A stretch of 5,759 nt of DNA from NCBI GenBank assembly GCA_003164275.1, contig PLSY01000207.1, positions 1 to 5,759 of the forward strand, written 5' to 3'. Within the stretch, counting starts at the first letter, position 1, and each line of letters opens with the position of its first letter. Of this stretch, positions 1 to 5,759 are shown piece by piece. A model generated the notes under the pieces. The model did not search any database. It was given only the letters and a program-made list of their open reading frames with translations, and was not told where the DNA came from. A program made the translations under genes and the position numbers. This DNA is from Acidimicrobiaceae bacterium (GTDB taxonomy: Bacteria > Actinomycetota > Acidimicrobiia > Acidimicrobiales > RAAP-2).

Positions 1-2
1 CC

Positions 3-395
3 AACCAGCTCGTGGGGACCGACCTGACCCAGGCCGTCCCGCTGACCCTGGCCGCGGCACTGGGAGCGCTGACCTTCGGGCATGTCGAATTCTCCGTCAC
101 GACATCCATCATCATCGGGAGCGTCCCGGCCGTCATCGTCGGGGCGTTCCTGTCCTCTCGGGCACCGGACAAGTACATCCGTCCTGCCATCACCTTCGTG
201 ATCTTTGCCTCGGGGCTCAAGTATGCAGGACTCGGCACGACCGCACTCGGGTGGGTGCTGTGCGCCACGCTTCTCGGAGCCGGCGTCTTCTGGCTGGCCT
301 ACGTCCGCCCGTGGCAGAACGGTGCTCCGTTGGACACCGCACCAGTCTCTGGGGATGTCCAGGACGCATCAATCACTGTCGACTCGTCTCCATGA
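3..395 (+). CDS. TauE/SafE (TSUP) family permease, C-terminal half, cut by left window edge
   Basis: This is an integral membrane protein of the TauE/SafE (TSUP, formerly DUF81) family. Characterised members export sulfite or organosulfonates or move other small anions; the substrate here cannot be told. The reading frame is open to the left edge (Asn-Gln-Leu before the first GTG at 12), so the GTG is an internal Val codon and not the start. The visible part begins in the conserved VGTDLTQAVPL segment that opens the second half of these proteins. It continues with the family-typical IIIGSVPAVIVGAFLSSRAP stretch and a basic IRPA turn. About four hydrophobic segments can be seen, at visible residues 12-26, 32-52, 61-77 and 83-102. 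The tail is short and polar and ends in a TGA stop. The N-terminal half, about 120-150 residues in the family, lies outside the window. The family call is firm and the substrate is unknown. Confidence 0.86.
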   Translation, partial: NQLVGTDLTQAVPLTLAAALGALTFGHVEFSVTTSIIIGSVPAVIVGAFLSSRAPDKYIRPAITFVIFASGLKYAGLGTTALGWVLCATLLGAGVFWLAYVRPWQNGAPLDTAPVSGDVQDASITVDSSP

Positions 396-510
396 GGCGT
401 GCTCACCTCCCAGCTACGTGACGCATTCGAATCACTACGCAGTGTCAACCATCTACCGAGCCGGTCATCCGTGGCAACCGACGTGGCCGCCGTGATGGCA
501 TCGTCGTCGT

Positions 511-1140
511 ATGCTCGGCAGTGTGACAATCATTGAAGTGTTCGCCGACATCTCGTGCCCATTTGCACATGTCGGAATCCGCTGTGTCATCGAGCGCAGG
601 GCTCAGATGAAGCGTGAAGATGTCGCTCTGCACGTGCGAGCCTGGCCTCTCGAACTGGTCAACGGGGAACCTCTTGATCCGGCCACCACCGCTCGCCACA
701 TTGAAGAGCTACGAACGCAGGTGGACCCTGATCTCTTCCGACGGTTCGATCCGAATCACTTTCCAACGACCACACTTCCTGCCCTGGCCTGGGTTCATGC
801 CGCTTACGACAAGGACATGAAGAGGGGTGAGGCAGTGAGCATTGCCCTCCGGAATGCCCTCTTCGAAAACGGAGTCGACATATCGGATCCTGGTGCGCTT
901 TCGGACGTCGTCCGAGCTGAAGGCGTCGGATCGTTCGACGCCGCTGACGAGCAGGCAGTTCTGGATGATTGGCACGAAGGAAGGGAACGTGGTGTCAAGG
1001 GATCGCCGCACTTCTTTTGTGGAGGCGACGATGCATTCTGCCCATCGCTCGACATCTTCAAGGACGGATCGGGTCGTCTTGAGGTGAGGCGCAACATGGA
1101 TGTCCTGGATGCATTCTTGGAGAACTGCTTCAGGGGGTGA
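511..1140 (+). CDS. DsbA-like thioredoxin-fold protein with single-Cys CPFA site
   Basis: A 209-residue cytosolic protein of the DSBA family (PF01323 type, FrnE/2-hydroxychromene-2-carboxylate isomerase-like). The N-terminus forms a beta strand followed by DISCPFAH, where the thioredoxin-fold active site CxxC is CPFA: Cys16 is present and the resolving Cys is Ala19. The middle (about 55-160) is the helical insertion of DsbA proteins. GVKGSPHFF (161-169) is the cis-Pro loop with Pro166 that faces the active site, and CPSLDI follows at 177-182. No signal peptide or membrane segment is visible. With one active-site Cys it probably does not form disulfides by the classical cycle. Thiol transfer, glutathione- or mycothiol-dependent isomerisation, or reductase activity are possible, but these are inferences. 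The ATG at 511 gives the full first strand; the GTG at 523 is an alternative, and neither has a good Shine-Dalgarno sequence. The 115-nt gap after the TSUP gene shows no clear promoter. Confidence 0.82.
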   Translation: MLGSVTIIEVFADISCPFAHVGIRCVIERRAQMKREDVALHVRAWPLELVNGEPLDPATTARHIEELRTQVDPDLFRRFDPNHFPTTTLPALAWVHAAYDKDMKRGEAVSIALRNALFENGVDISDPGALSDVVRAEGVGSFDAADEQAVLDDWHEGRERGVKGSPHFFCGGDDAFCPSLDIFKDGSGRLEVRRNMDVLDAFLENCFRG

Positions 1141-1160
1141 CGTTCGCCACGATCCGACCA

Positions 1161-1190
1161 CCTGTGCAGCGATGGCAAGTCATCCACAGG
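1161..1190 (+). terminator. possible terminator hairpin after the DsbA-like gene
   Basis: Twenty nucleotides after the DsbA-like stop codon, CCTGTG (1161-1166) pairs with CACAGG (1185-1190), and inside it GATG (1171-1174) pairs with CATC (1181-1184). A four-base bulge (CAGC) sits on the left arm and the loop is six bases. That makes ten base pairs in two blocks. No T-run follows, so it is at best an actinobacterial-style hairpin terminator. Position supports the call; strength does not prove it. Confidence 0.3.
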
Positions 1191-1227
1191 CCCGCATGTG
1201 CCGGAGCGAGGCAGTTCGCGGATGGCA

Positions 1228-1913
1228 TCACCCTTCCGGCGATGGCAGACCCACAGCCGGCAAGGTGGAGCAGGGTGGTACCGGAATCGGGCTCTGGCCA
1301 CCCAATTGTGGCTGAGAATCTGCAAGCTTTGTCTCTTGGCCCAGAGCAAGTGCTTGCACCAGCGATCGGATCTCTAGTGTCATTTCTTGTAGAGAATCTC
1401 GAATGTCTGGCAGTGGTCCCGAATCACCTTCCTCTGGTGGATAGAAAGGTTCAGGGGGACTTGCATCCCGCAGGCTACGAGCCAGCCTCTCAAAGGGTTG
1501 CGACAGCTTCTGACCCCATTCTTCGCTGCGATGCTTTCTCCTTGGTTCACTCGCCACGTAGACATTGCGAAACAGATTGCCGAAATTGTTAGCTAGCATA
1601 TCCTTCGGAAGAAGATCCTCCTCTGATAGGTAGGCAGCTGTATTGAGCTGTTGAATGACGACGTCGGCGGAGGTTCATTGCCGGGACGTCCATTGGTCGT
1701 AGGGAATGCCTGCGCCCTCCAGCCCGTAAAGTTCTCTTCGCGCCTCGCGTTGCCGGTCTGACTGAATGTCACGTGAAACCTCAAGTGCATGTTGTGCCTG
1801 CCAAGACTGTCGCATCCGCTCCGCTTGCTGGTCCAGCCGACACGCTGGTAGTTGCCAACGGCATGTACGGCAATTACTGCAAAAAAGCTGACCACAGAGC
1901 TGGCAACAATCAT
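1228..1913 (-). pseudogene. membrane-anchored hypothetical protein (DUF4760-like), broken by a frameshift and an in-frame TGA
   Basis: Read on the minus strand, three adjoining open pieces form one plausible protein of about 227 residues. Piece 1 starts at ATG 1913 (or TTG 1928) and gives a membrane anchor, MIVASSVVSFFAVIAVHAV, then GNYQR. Near 1840 the frame must change by one missing base, after which RLDQQAERMRQSW begins a charged, probably helical stretch that runs to YDQWTSRQ. A TGA at 1675-1677 interrupts it. The same frame then continues with TSADVVIQQLNTAAYLSEEDLLPKD, an aromatic WGQKLSQPFERLA segment and a Pro-rich tail to the stop at 1228. Anchor, basic helix, R-E-L-Y, and the W...F..LA segment resemble small DUF4760-type proteins. 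That resemblance is from memory and no function is known. Two separate lesions argue for a decayed gene, though sequencing errors could explain one. Low GC compared with neighbours hints at acquired DNA. Confidence 0.55.
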
Positions 1914-2008
1914 GTCGTAACATCTCAAGTCGTGAAAGCTCTAGAAGTATGCAATCCACCGGGGTCCACCGGCAATCATCGCTATCGCGCGTCAGTTGTC
2001 TGTCGTAA

Positions 2009-2176
2009 TCTGGGGGCAGCCAGACAAACTTTGGCAAATGGGCTCGAAATGGTCACGACGACTCGCGATGCTGGTCGGTCGCCGTTGAAATGGGATGCCT
2101 TCCGTCCCGCCGGACAGCAGAGCCGGAGGTGGGCTCTTCCGAGTGCTTTGACAAGAACGTGGAGATCAAGTGCTGA
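2009..2176 (+). other. open fragment of unknown nature with four clustered cysteines, no clear start
   Basis: Fifty-five codons are open from just after a TAA (2006-2008) to a TGA (2174-2176). The second half is composed like a real protein end: it contains CWSVAVEMGCLP, a Pro-Glu-Val-Gly turn, SSECFDK and a final Ile-Lys-Cys before the stop, with mostly G/C third bases. The only ATG in frame is at 2090 and would leave 28 residues. No Shine-Dalgarno sequence precedes it. I do not recognise a family. It could be the 3' end of a decayed small cysteine-containing protein or simply chance. Confidence 0.18.
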
Positions 2177-2178
2177 GT

Positions 2179-2197
2179 CTCAGCTTCAGAAGCTGAG
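2179..2197. repeat. 19-nt perfect palindrome with a one-base centre
   Basis: CTCAGCTTC and GAAGCTGAG are exact inverted copies around a single A at 2188. The one-base centre is too tight for a stable RNA loop unless inner pairs open, so a dimeric protein binding site fits better than a terminator. No gene start follows closely on either strand, which leaves its purpose open. The symmetry is certain and the function unknown. Confidence 0.5.
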
Positions 2198-2366
2198 GCG
2201 GAAGAACCTCCGATGCGGCCCGAGTCCCATGACCTCTGCCCATACCGAAAGGGTTGCAACATGATCCTGGTGGCGGCTGGGGTTCGTCGAAAGGTCGCTG
2301 AAGAACGAGGTGGCGCCGTTCGCAGTGCCGGGACGGAACGTCAACTGACGATGAGGAGAGCGCTGT

Positions 2367-2389
2367 CGGACGGCAGGACCCGCCGTCCG
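2367..2389 (-). terminator. GC-rich hairpin downstream of the MMPL gene, possible terminator
   Basis: CGGACGGC (2367-2374) and GCCGTCCG (2382-2389) form a perfect eight-pair stem with a seven-base loop, extendable by one T-G wobble. It lies about 110 nt beyond the stop of the minus-strand transporter gene and is the strongest hairpin I noticed on that side. There is no T-tract, so termination is inferred from position and stem strength only. Confidence 0.35.
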
Positions 2390-2497
2390 GTCTCACGGCT
2401 TCCCCGGCACGCGGAGCCCGACCATCGAGACACAGCAGAGGACGCCGGCGGGAACTCCGGATGCGACTGGGGCGTGCCACACCGGGGGGCCAGGCGA

Positions 2498-4603
2498 CTA
2501 GTGCCGAATGGTCAGCTCCTGCTCGTCACTGATGAGGGAGGCAGTCACGCGTTCGGGACCTCGCCACAGCCGGTTCGGCCACCAGAGCCGCTCGCCCAGC
2601 TCCAGGTTGAGTGCGGTCACGAGCACGGAACGAACGATGATCGTGTCGAGGAGCACGCCGAAGGCCACTGCGAATCCGACCTCGGTGAATGTGGTGAGCG
2701 GAAGCGTCGCCAACATTGCGAACGTGCCGGCCAGCACGAATCCGGCGGAAGTGATCACGCCGCCTGTTGCGGCGAGACCTGCCAGGGCACCCAACCTCGT
2801 CCCCGTGCGCCGCGATTCCTCGCGGACACGAGACATGAGGAAGATGTTGTAGTCGATGCCGAGGGCGACGAGGAACACGAAAGCGTATAGAGGCAGTGAC
2901 GCGTCCGTGCCGGCGAAACCGAAGACGTGGGAGTAGACCTCCGCACTGAACCCGAGCGCCGCCAGTAGCGACAGCACCACCGTGGCCATCAGCATGAGTG
3001 GGGCGATCAGGGCACGCAGTAGCACGATGAGGACGACCAGCACGACCAGGAGTACGAGCGGGATGATGAGGTTCCGGTCGTGAGTGGCGGCGCGCTCCAG
3101 ATCGAGGCTGATCGCCGTGGCCCCTCCGACCTCGGCATCCGCACCGGGGATCCCGTGCACGGCGCGGCGCACCTGGTCGACGACACGGTAGGCGGCCTGC
3201 CCATCGGGGGGCACCGAGAGAATCCCCTGGAGGTACACCTTTCCGCGGCCGGTGATCGTCGGAAGCACGGCGGCGATTCCCGGGGTCGCGGCCAGCGCCC
3301 TGCGGACGGTCGGTGCCGACGCCACATCAGCGATGACGACCACCGGGCTTCCCACGCCGGCCGGAAAGTGCGCAGCGAGGATATCTTGACCGACAACCGC
3401 GCTAGGCCTGCCCCGGTAAGACTGGCTGTTGGTGAGACCGTTTGCGTGGAGGTCGGTGACCCCCAGGGCGAGGACACCCAGGCAGAGCGCCGTGATGATC
3501 CACACGCGCCGGGGGTGACGGGCGATGCGCTGTCCCACGCGGGACCAGGCGCCCACCGCGGTGGGTTCGGGTGAGCCGAAGTCGGGGTGCTTCGGCCAGA
3601 AGATCCAGCGGCCGACGGTCACCAGCAGGGCCGGCAGCAGCGTGAGCATGACGGTGAGGGCGATCGCGACGCCGATTGCCGCCACCGGCCCGAGACTCGC
3701 AGTCGAGTTGGTCTCGGCGAAGGTGAGGCACAGGAGGCCGAGGATCACCGTGCTCGCACTTGCGATCAGCGCCGGCGCCGCACGGCGGAGCGCGATCTGC
3801 ATTGCCTGGTGCCGGTCTTCCTGCAGCCGGAGCTGTTCCCGGTAACGGGCGACGAGGAGCAGGGCGTAGTCGGTGCCCGCGCCGAAGACGAGCACGGTGA
3901 GTATGCCGGCACCCAAGGCGTTGACGGTGAGTCCGAGTTTCGTGGATTCGTAGATGACAGCTTCGGCGGCAGTCAGCGCCACTCCGGCCGACAGGATCGG
4001 GAGCAGCCACAGCGTCGGACTTCGATAGGTGAACAGCAGGATGAGGATCACGATCAACATCGTCCCGTAGAGGAGCGTGGTGTCGATTCCCTTGAAGACG
4101 TCCGCGGAAGCGGCAGCAAACCCTGCCGGACCGGTCACATGGACAGTGAGCCCGGGATCGCCCCGGCCGATGACGTCCATTCGGGACACGACGCCGCTTG
4201 CCAGCTTCCACCCGTTCGGCCCGAGGTCGATCGGCACCATCGTCTCCGCCGCCTGACCGTCGCCCGAGAAGACCGGCCCGCCCATCGGTCCGTCGGTCCG
4301 AGCCACCAGCGCCAGTCGACCGGCGTCGGAGGCGATCTTGGCCTTGTCCTCGGCGGTGAGGCCGCCGGGACGGTCGTAGACGACGACTGCGGGAAGCACG
4401 TTGGGAGACTCGAAAGCTCCTTGGAGGTCGATGACCTTGGTCGACTCCGCGTTTCCCGGCAGCCAGGCTTGGGTGTCGTTCCGCTCTGCGCCCGACAGCT
4501 TGCCGGCGAACGGCGCGGCCACCACCACGACGGCCAACCAGAACGCCAGGATGAGGTACTTCGTGCGTGGGCCGGCAATCACTCGGGTCACGCGGTTGGC
4601 CAT
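2498..4603 (-). CDS. MMPL family (RND superfamily) transporter
   Basis: A complete 701-residue inner-membrane exporter of the MMPL family, at the usual length for the short ActII-3/YdfJ-like members. The layout is two repeats: one membrane helix (about 17-34), a large extracytoplasmic domain (35-175), five helices (178-330), then helix seven (367-384), a second outer domain (385-510) and five more helices (512-663). That gives about twelve helices in all. Each half carries the family's DY motif in its fourth helix: GAGTDYALLL at 241-250 and LGIDYNIFLM at 581-590. The Asp-Tyr pairs are the expected proton-relay residues. Basic loops follow both (VARYREQ, SRVREE). MMPL proteins use the proton gradient to export lipids, glycolipids, pigments or drugs; the substrate here is not evident. 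The start at ATG 4603 is supported by GGGAG ten bases upstream. No regulator gene adjoins it, and the hydrolase diverges from its promoter side. The frame is intact and GC is high (70% in sampled lines). Confidence 0.94.
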   Translation of the reverse strand: MANRVTRVIAGPRTKYLILAFWLAVVVVAAPFAGKLSGAERNDTQAWLPGNAESTKVIDLQGAFESPNVLPAVVVYDRPGGLTAEDKAKIASDAGRLALVARTDGPMGGPVFSGDGQAAETMVPIDLGPNGWKLASGVVSRMDVIGRGDPGLTVHVTGPAGFAAASADVFKGIDTTLLYGTMLIVILILLFTYRSPTLWLLPILSAGVALTAAEAVIYESTKLGLTVNALGAGILTVLVFGAGTDYALLLVARYREQLRLQEDRHQAMQIALRRAAPALIASASTVILGLLCLTFAETNSTASLGPVAAIGVAIALTVMLTLLPALLVTVGRWIFWPKHPDFGSPEPTAVGAWSRVGQRIARHPRRVWIITALCLGVLALGVTDLHANGLTNSQSYRGRPSAVVGQDILAAHFPAGVGSPVVVIADVASAPTVRRALAATPGIAAVLPTITGRGKVYLQGILSVPPDGQAAYRVVDQVRRAVHGIPGADAEVGGATAISLDLERAATHDRNLIIPLVLLVVLVVLIVLLRALIAPLMLMATVVLSLLAALGFSAEVYSHVFGFAGTDASLPLYAFVFLVALGIDYNIFLMSRVREESRRTGTRLGALAGLAATGGVITSAGFVLAGTFAMLATLPLTTFTEVGFAVAFGVLLDTIIVRSVLVTALNLELGERLWWPNRLWRGPERVTASLISDEQELTIRH

Positions 4604-4613
4604 GGTGAATCAA

Positions 4614-4618
4614 CTCCC
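4614..4618 (-). promoter_or_regulatory. ribosome binding site of the MMPL gene
   Basis: On the minus strand GGGAG lies ten bases before ATG 4603. The spacing is slightly long but acceptable. It selects this ATG over the out-of-frame TTG at 4613, which would open a shadow frame. Confidence 0.55.
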
Positions 4619-4672
4619 ATTCGGCGCTGCATCCACAGGGCCGCCCCTACCGGAAGCGGGCCTGAGCCGGAG

Positions 4673-4686
4673 GGAACACACGTTCC
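4673..4686. promoter_or_regulatory. short dyad in the divergent region, possible operator
   Basis: GGAAC and GTTCC flank a four-base spacer (ACAC), 70 bases upstream of the MMPL start. A further GTTCC half-site lies at 4717-4721. The spot suits a repressor site controlling the exporter, as TetR- or MarR-type regulators often do for MMPL genes, but no regulator gene is in the window and five-base arms can occur by chance. No clear -35/-10 pair could be chosen in 4604-4774. Confidence 0.25.
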
Positions 4687-4774
4687 AACCGGTCGAATGG
4701 CTCGACAACCATCATGGTTCCACCCTCGAGAATCCCGAGGTAGGGCCGATGGACCCGGAAGATCGGACCTCGCC

Positions 4775-5470
4775 ATGGCAGACAACTCCACATGGGCTGC
4801 GCAGTTCTCAGGGATGTCACCACACCGCCGCGTGCTCGCGCCTGAGCGCCAGGCACAGGGCCACACTCCTGACCGGCCTGGCCCGTTGACCTATCAGGCG
4901 ATGACGGACCAGACCGTCAGCCTCCTCGTCGAGCTCGGCCTGGGGCCAGTCGATCTCGTGGGATGGAGCGACGGGGGCATGGTGGGGACCCTCTTGGCGG
5001 CAGGGCACCCCGAACTCGTCCGGACGCTCACCGTTGCCGGGTCCGGCTTCTCAAGCGCCGGCTACGTCGAAGGCGGGATGGAGGCCCTTCTGGCCTTATC
5101 GCCAGAAGATGAGGACATGGCGATGTTCGCCGCCATGTACGCCGAGGTCTCTCCGGATGGTCCCGATCATTTCCCAGTGGTTTGGGAGAAGATACGCACA
5201 ATGTGGGCCGAGCCTTTTGACTGGACGAGAGAGGTGCGGAAGATCTCAGCTCCTACGCTCGTCATCGTGGGCGACGACGACTACATCAGGGTGGACCACG
5301 CAGAGCAGTTCTCCCGACTGGTCGACAACGGTCAACTGGCGGTGATCCCCGGCACATCTCATCTTGCCCCGATGGAGAAGCCCGATCTCTTCAATCGACT
5401 CGTGCTGGACTTCACGTCCAACCCGCATTCCGAAACGATGATGCCCCTCCGGCGCGAGGCCCGCGCCTAG
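4775..5470 (+). CDS. alpha/beta-hydrolase fold protein, N-terminally truncated (possible pseudogene)
   Basis: The reading frame encodes the core and C-terminal parts of an alpha/beta hydrolase. From ATG 4775 (231 residues) the nucleophile elbow is GWSDGG at 63-68 with Ser65. The acid lies in VGDDDYI near Asp167-168, and the catalytic His is in GTSHLAPMEKP at His196. Relatives usually begin about 40 residues earlier with strands 1-3 and an LHGG oxyanion motif just before a segment like the DNSTWAAQ seen here. No frame upstream encodes that, since all three lack the hydrophobic strand. The usual RRGHG after strand 4 is RQAQG, another departure. ATG 4697 is an in-frame alternative that adds only unrelated residues. 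Neither start has a well-placed Shine-Dalgarno sequence. The intact triad over a long frame suggests recent truncation or an altered start. Substrate unknown; the fold serves esterases, epoxide hydrolases and C-C hydrolases. It diverges from the MMPL gene with about 170 nt between them. Confidence 0.72.
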   Translation: MADNSTWAAQFSGMSPHRRVLAPERQAQGHTPDRPGPLTYQAMTDQTVSLLVELGLGPVDLVGWSDGGMVGTLLAAGHPELVRTLTVAGSGFSSAGYVEGGMEALLALSPEDEDMAMFAAMYAEVSPDGPDHFPVVWEKIRTMWAEPFDWTREVRKISAPTLVIVGDDDYIRVDHAEQFSRLVDNGQLAVIPGTSHLAPMEKPDLFNRLVLDFTSNPHSETMMPLRREARA

Positions 5471-5508
5471 CCGAATCGAGCCATGCCCACGGTATCCCTG
5501 ACAGCCGG

Positions 5509-5697
5509 TCATGCCCTCAGCTCCGATGGCCGAGGACCAATCCTCGACCACATTCGGAAATCGTGCATCAAGCGCCGGGTAGTGCCGGTGACGGGGTCGG
5601 TCCCGGCGAGGTCGTAGAGCCGCCCCTTCCCCGTGCCTCGTTGCTGAATCGTTCCTGTAGCCTTGGCCCGTCCCGAGGACTTGGTCTTTCCTTCCAC
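5509..5697 (-). pseudogene. remnant resembling the N-terminal arm-binding domain of a tyrosine integrase
   Basis: From a GTG at 5697 the minus strand encodes a basic start (KTKSSGRAKATG) and then GTIQQRG, a short Gly/Lys turn, RLYDLAGTDPVTGTTRR at residues 26-42. The order G-[ST]-I-x-x-R-G, about ten residues, then G-x-D-P-V-T-G-x-x-R is the familiar opening of phage and integrative-element tyrosine recombinases, where this three-stranded domain binds arm-type sites at the attachment locus. After MHDF the similarity ends and the frame stops at 5509, whereas a full integrase has 350-400 residues with catalytic R-H-R-Y residues. None of that is seen here, so this is a truncated remnant. The rest of 5471-5759 holds only the hairpin. 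Upstream the frame remains open toward the window edge without a good ribosome binding site. The recognition rests on roughly 30 residues. Confidence 0.42.
5528..5549. terminator. hairpin between convergent hydrolase and integrase remnant
   Basis: CGAGGA (5531-5536) and TCCTCG (5541-5546) form a perfect six-pair stem around a CCAA loop, extended by GG/CC across one C-A mismatch. It lies about 60 nt after the hydrolase stop and between two genes facing each other, a usual place for a shared terminator. No T-run is present on either side, so the role is inferred from position. Confidence 0.35.
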
Positions 5698-5759
5698 CCT
5701 TGGAAGAATGGACCAACTGATAGCCCAAGAGGCAAGGAGAGGTGCGAGAGCGGCCGAAT

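Larger units (their letters stand above)
1914..2497. other. 584-nt stretch without a recognisable gene
   Basis: Between the broken hypothetical gene and the end of the transporter gene I find no supported complete gene on either strand. Several overlapping open frames exist, but none has a ribosome binding site or a recognisable family. What can be pointed to is an uninterrupted cysteine-containing fragment (2009-2176, plus), a 19-nt palindrome (2179-2197) and a GC-rich hairpin (2367-2389), each listed separately. The stretch may be the eroded remains of former genes, because open pieces change frame repeatedly. Confidence 0.5.

Noticed and set aside
1232..1265. Imperfect stem CCTT-CCGGC with GCCGG-C-AAGG
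   Set aside because: It has a 15-base loop and a bulge, and lies within the tail of the broken minus-strand gene, so it is too weak to call a terminator.
1137..1592. 151-codon plus-strand open frame overlapping the DsbA-like stop
   Set aside because: It lies opposite the more protein-like minus-strand frame, lacks a ribosome binding site and has no coherent domain pattern.
1932..2072. Plus-strand frame with AIIAIARQLSVVIWG, faintly like the C-terminus of IS110-type transposases
   Set aside because: The likeness covers about 15 residues, the following sequence does not fit, there is no start and no inverted repeats or other transposase parts are seen.
3402..4613. A 403-codon minus-strand open frame starting at TTG 4613
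   Set aside because: It is out of phase with the MMPL gene, is extremely Arg/Pro/His rich and has no family features. It is a shadow of the transporter.
4749..4889. ATG at 4749 preceded by a good GAGGTAGGG Shine-Dalgarno-like run
   Set aside because: The frame encodes 46 unrelated residues in the wrong phase relative to the hydrolase. It could matter only if a frameshift lies between it and the hydrolase, and no hydrolase-like residues appear in it.
3587..5470. A 627-codon plus-strand open frame antisense to the transporter and continuous with the hydrolase
   Set aside because: Its first 390 codons are rich in Arg, Gly, His and Asp and mirror the MMPL gene, a usual high-GC shadow effect. 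Only the part from about 4775 resembles a protein family.
1..5759. CRISPR arrays, tRNA or rRNA genes, riboswitches, toxin-antitoxin or defence modules
   Set aside because: I saw no regularly spaced repeats, no tRNA-like cloverleaf sequences and no recognisable defence or toxin families in any frame.

Overview
The window looks like chromosomal DNA of a high-GC actinobacterium. The basis is the MMPL-type transporter, the DsbA-like protein, the style of the alpha/beta hydrolase, GC-ending codons and use of GTG/TTG starts. No species is assigned. No convincing new multi-gene system is present. The interesting content is a set of damaged or truncated genes in a lower-GC middle section and at the right edge.

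Left part (1-1190), plus strand: the C-terminal half of a TauE/SafE (TSUP) membrane permease runs in from the left edge. After a 115-nt gap comes an intact DsbA-like thioredoxin-fold protein, followed by a hairpin that may be its terminator. Both families touch sulfur or thiol chemistry, but the gap gives no strong sign of one operon.

Middle part (about 1200-2490): base composition drops. Sampled 60-base lines here are 45-53% GC, against 70% for sampled lines in the transporter gene. On the minus strand lies a membrane-anchored hypothetical protein, resembling the DUF4760 type, that can be read only by crossing one frameshift and one in-frame TGA. The rest, 1914-2497, holds no clear gene: an open fragment of unknown nature, a 19-nt palindrome and a GC-rich hairpin.

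Right part: a complete 701-residue MMPL/RND-superfamily exporter on the minus strand (2498-4603), and diverging from it an alpha/beta hydrolase (4775-5470). The hydrolase keeps its catalytic Ser, Asp and His but lacks the first strands and the oxyanion His-Gly motif. The region between them carries the transporter's ribosome binding site and a small dyad. At the right edge, convergent with the hydrolase, is a short piece resembling the N-terminal arm-binding domain of a tyrosine integrase. Together the integrase piece, the broken gene, the truncated hydrolase and the composition change suggest past insertion and rearrangement. The MMPL gene is the one clearly complete and probably most active unit here.
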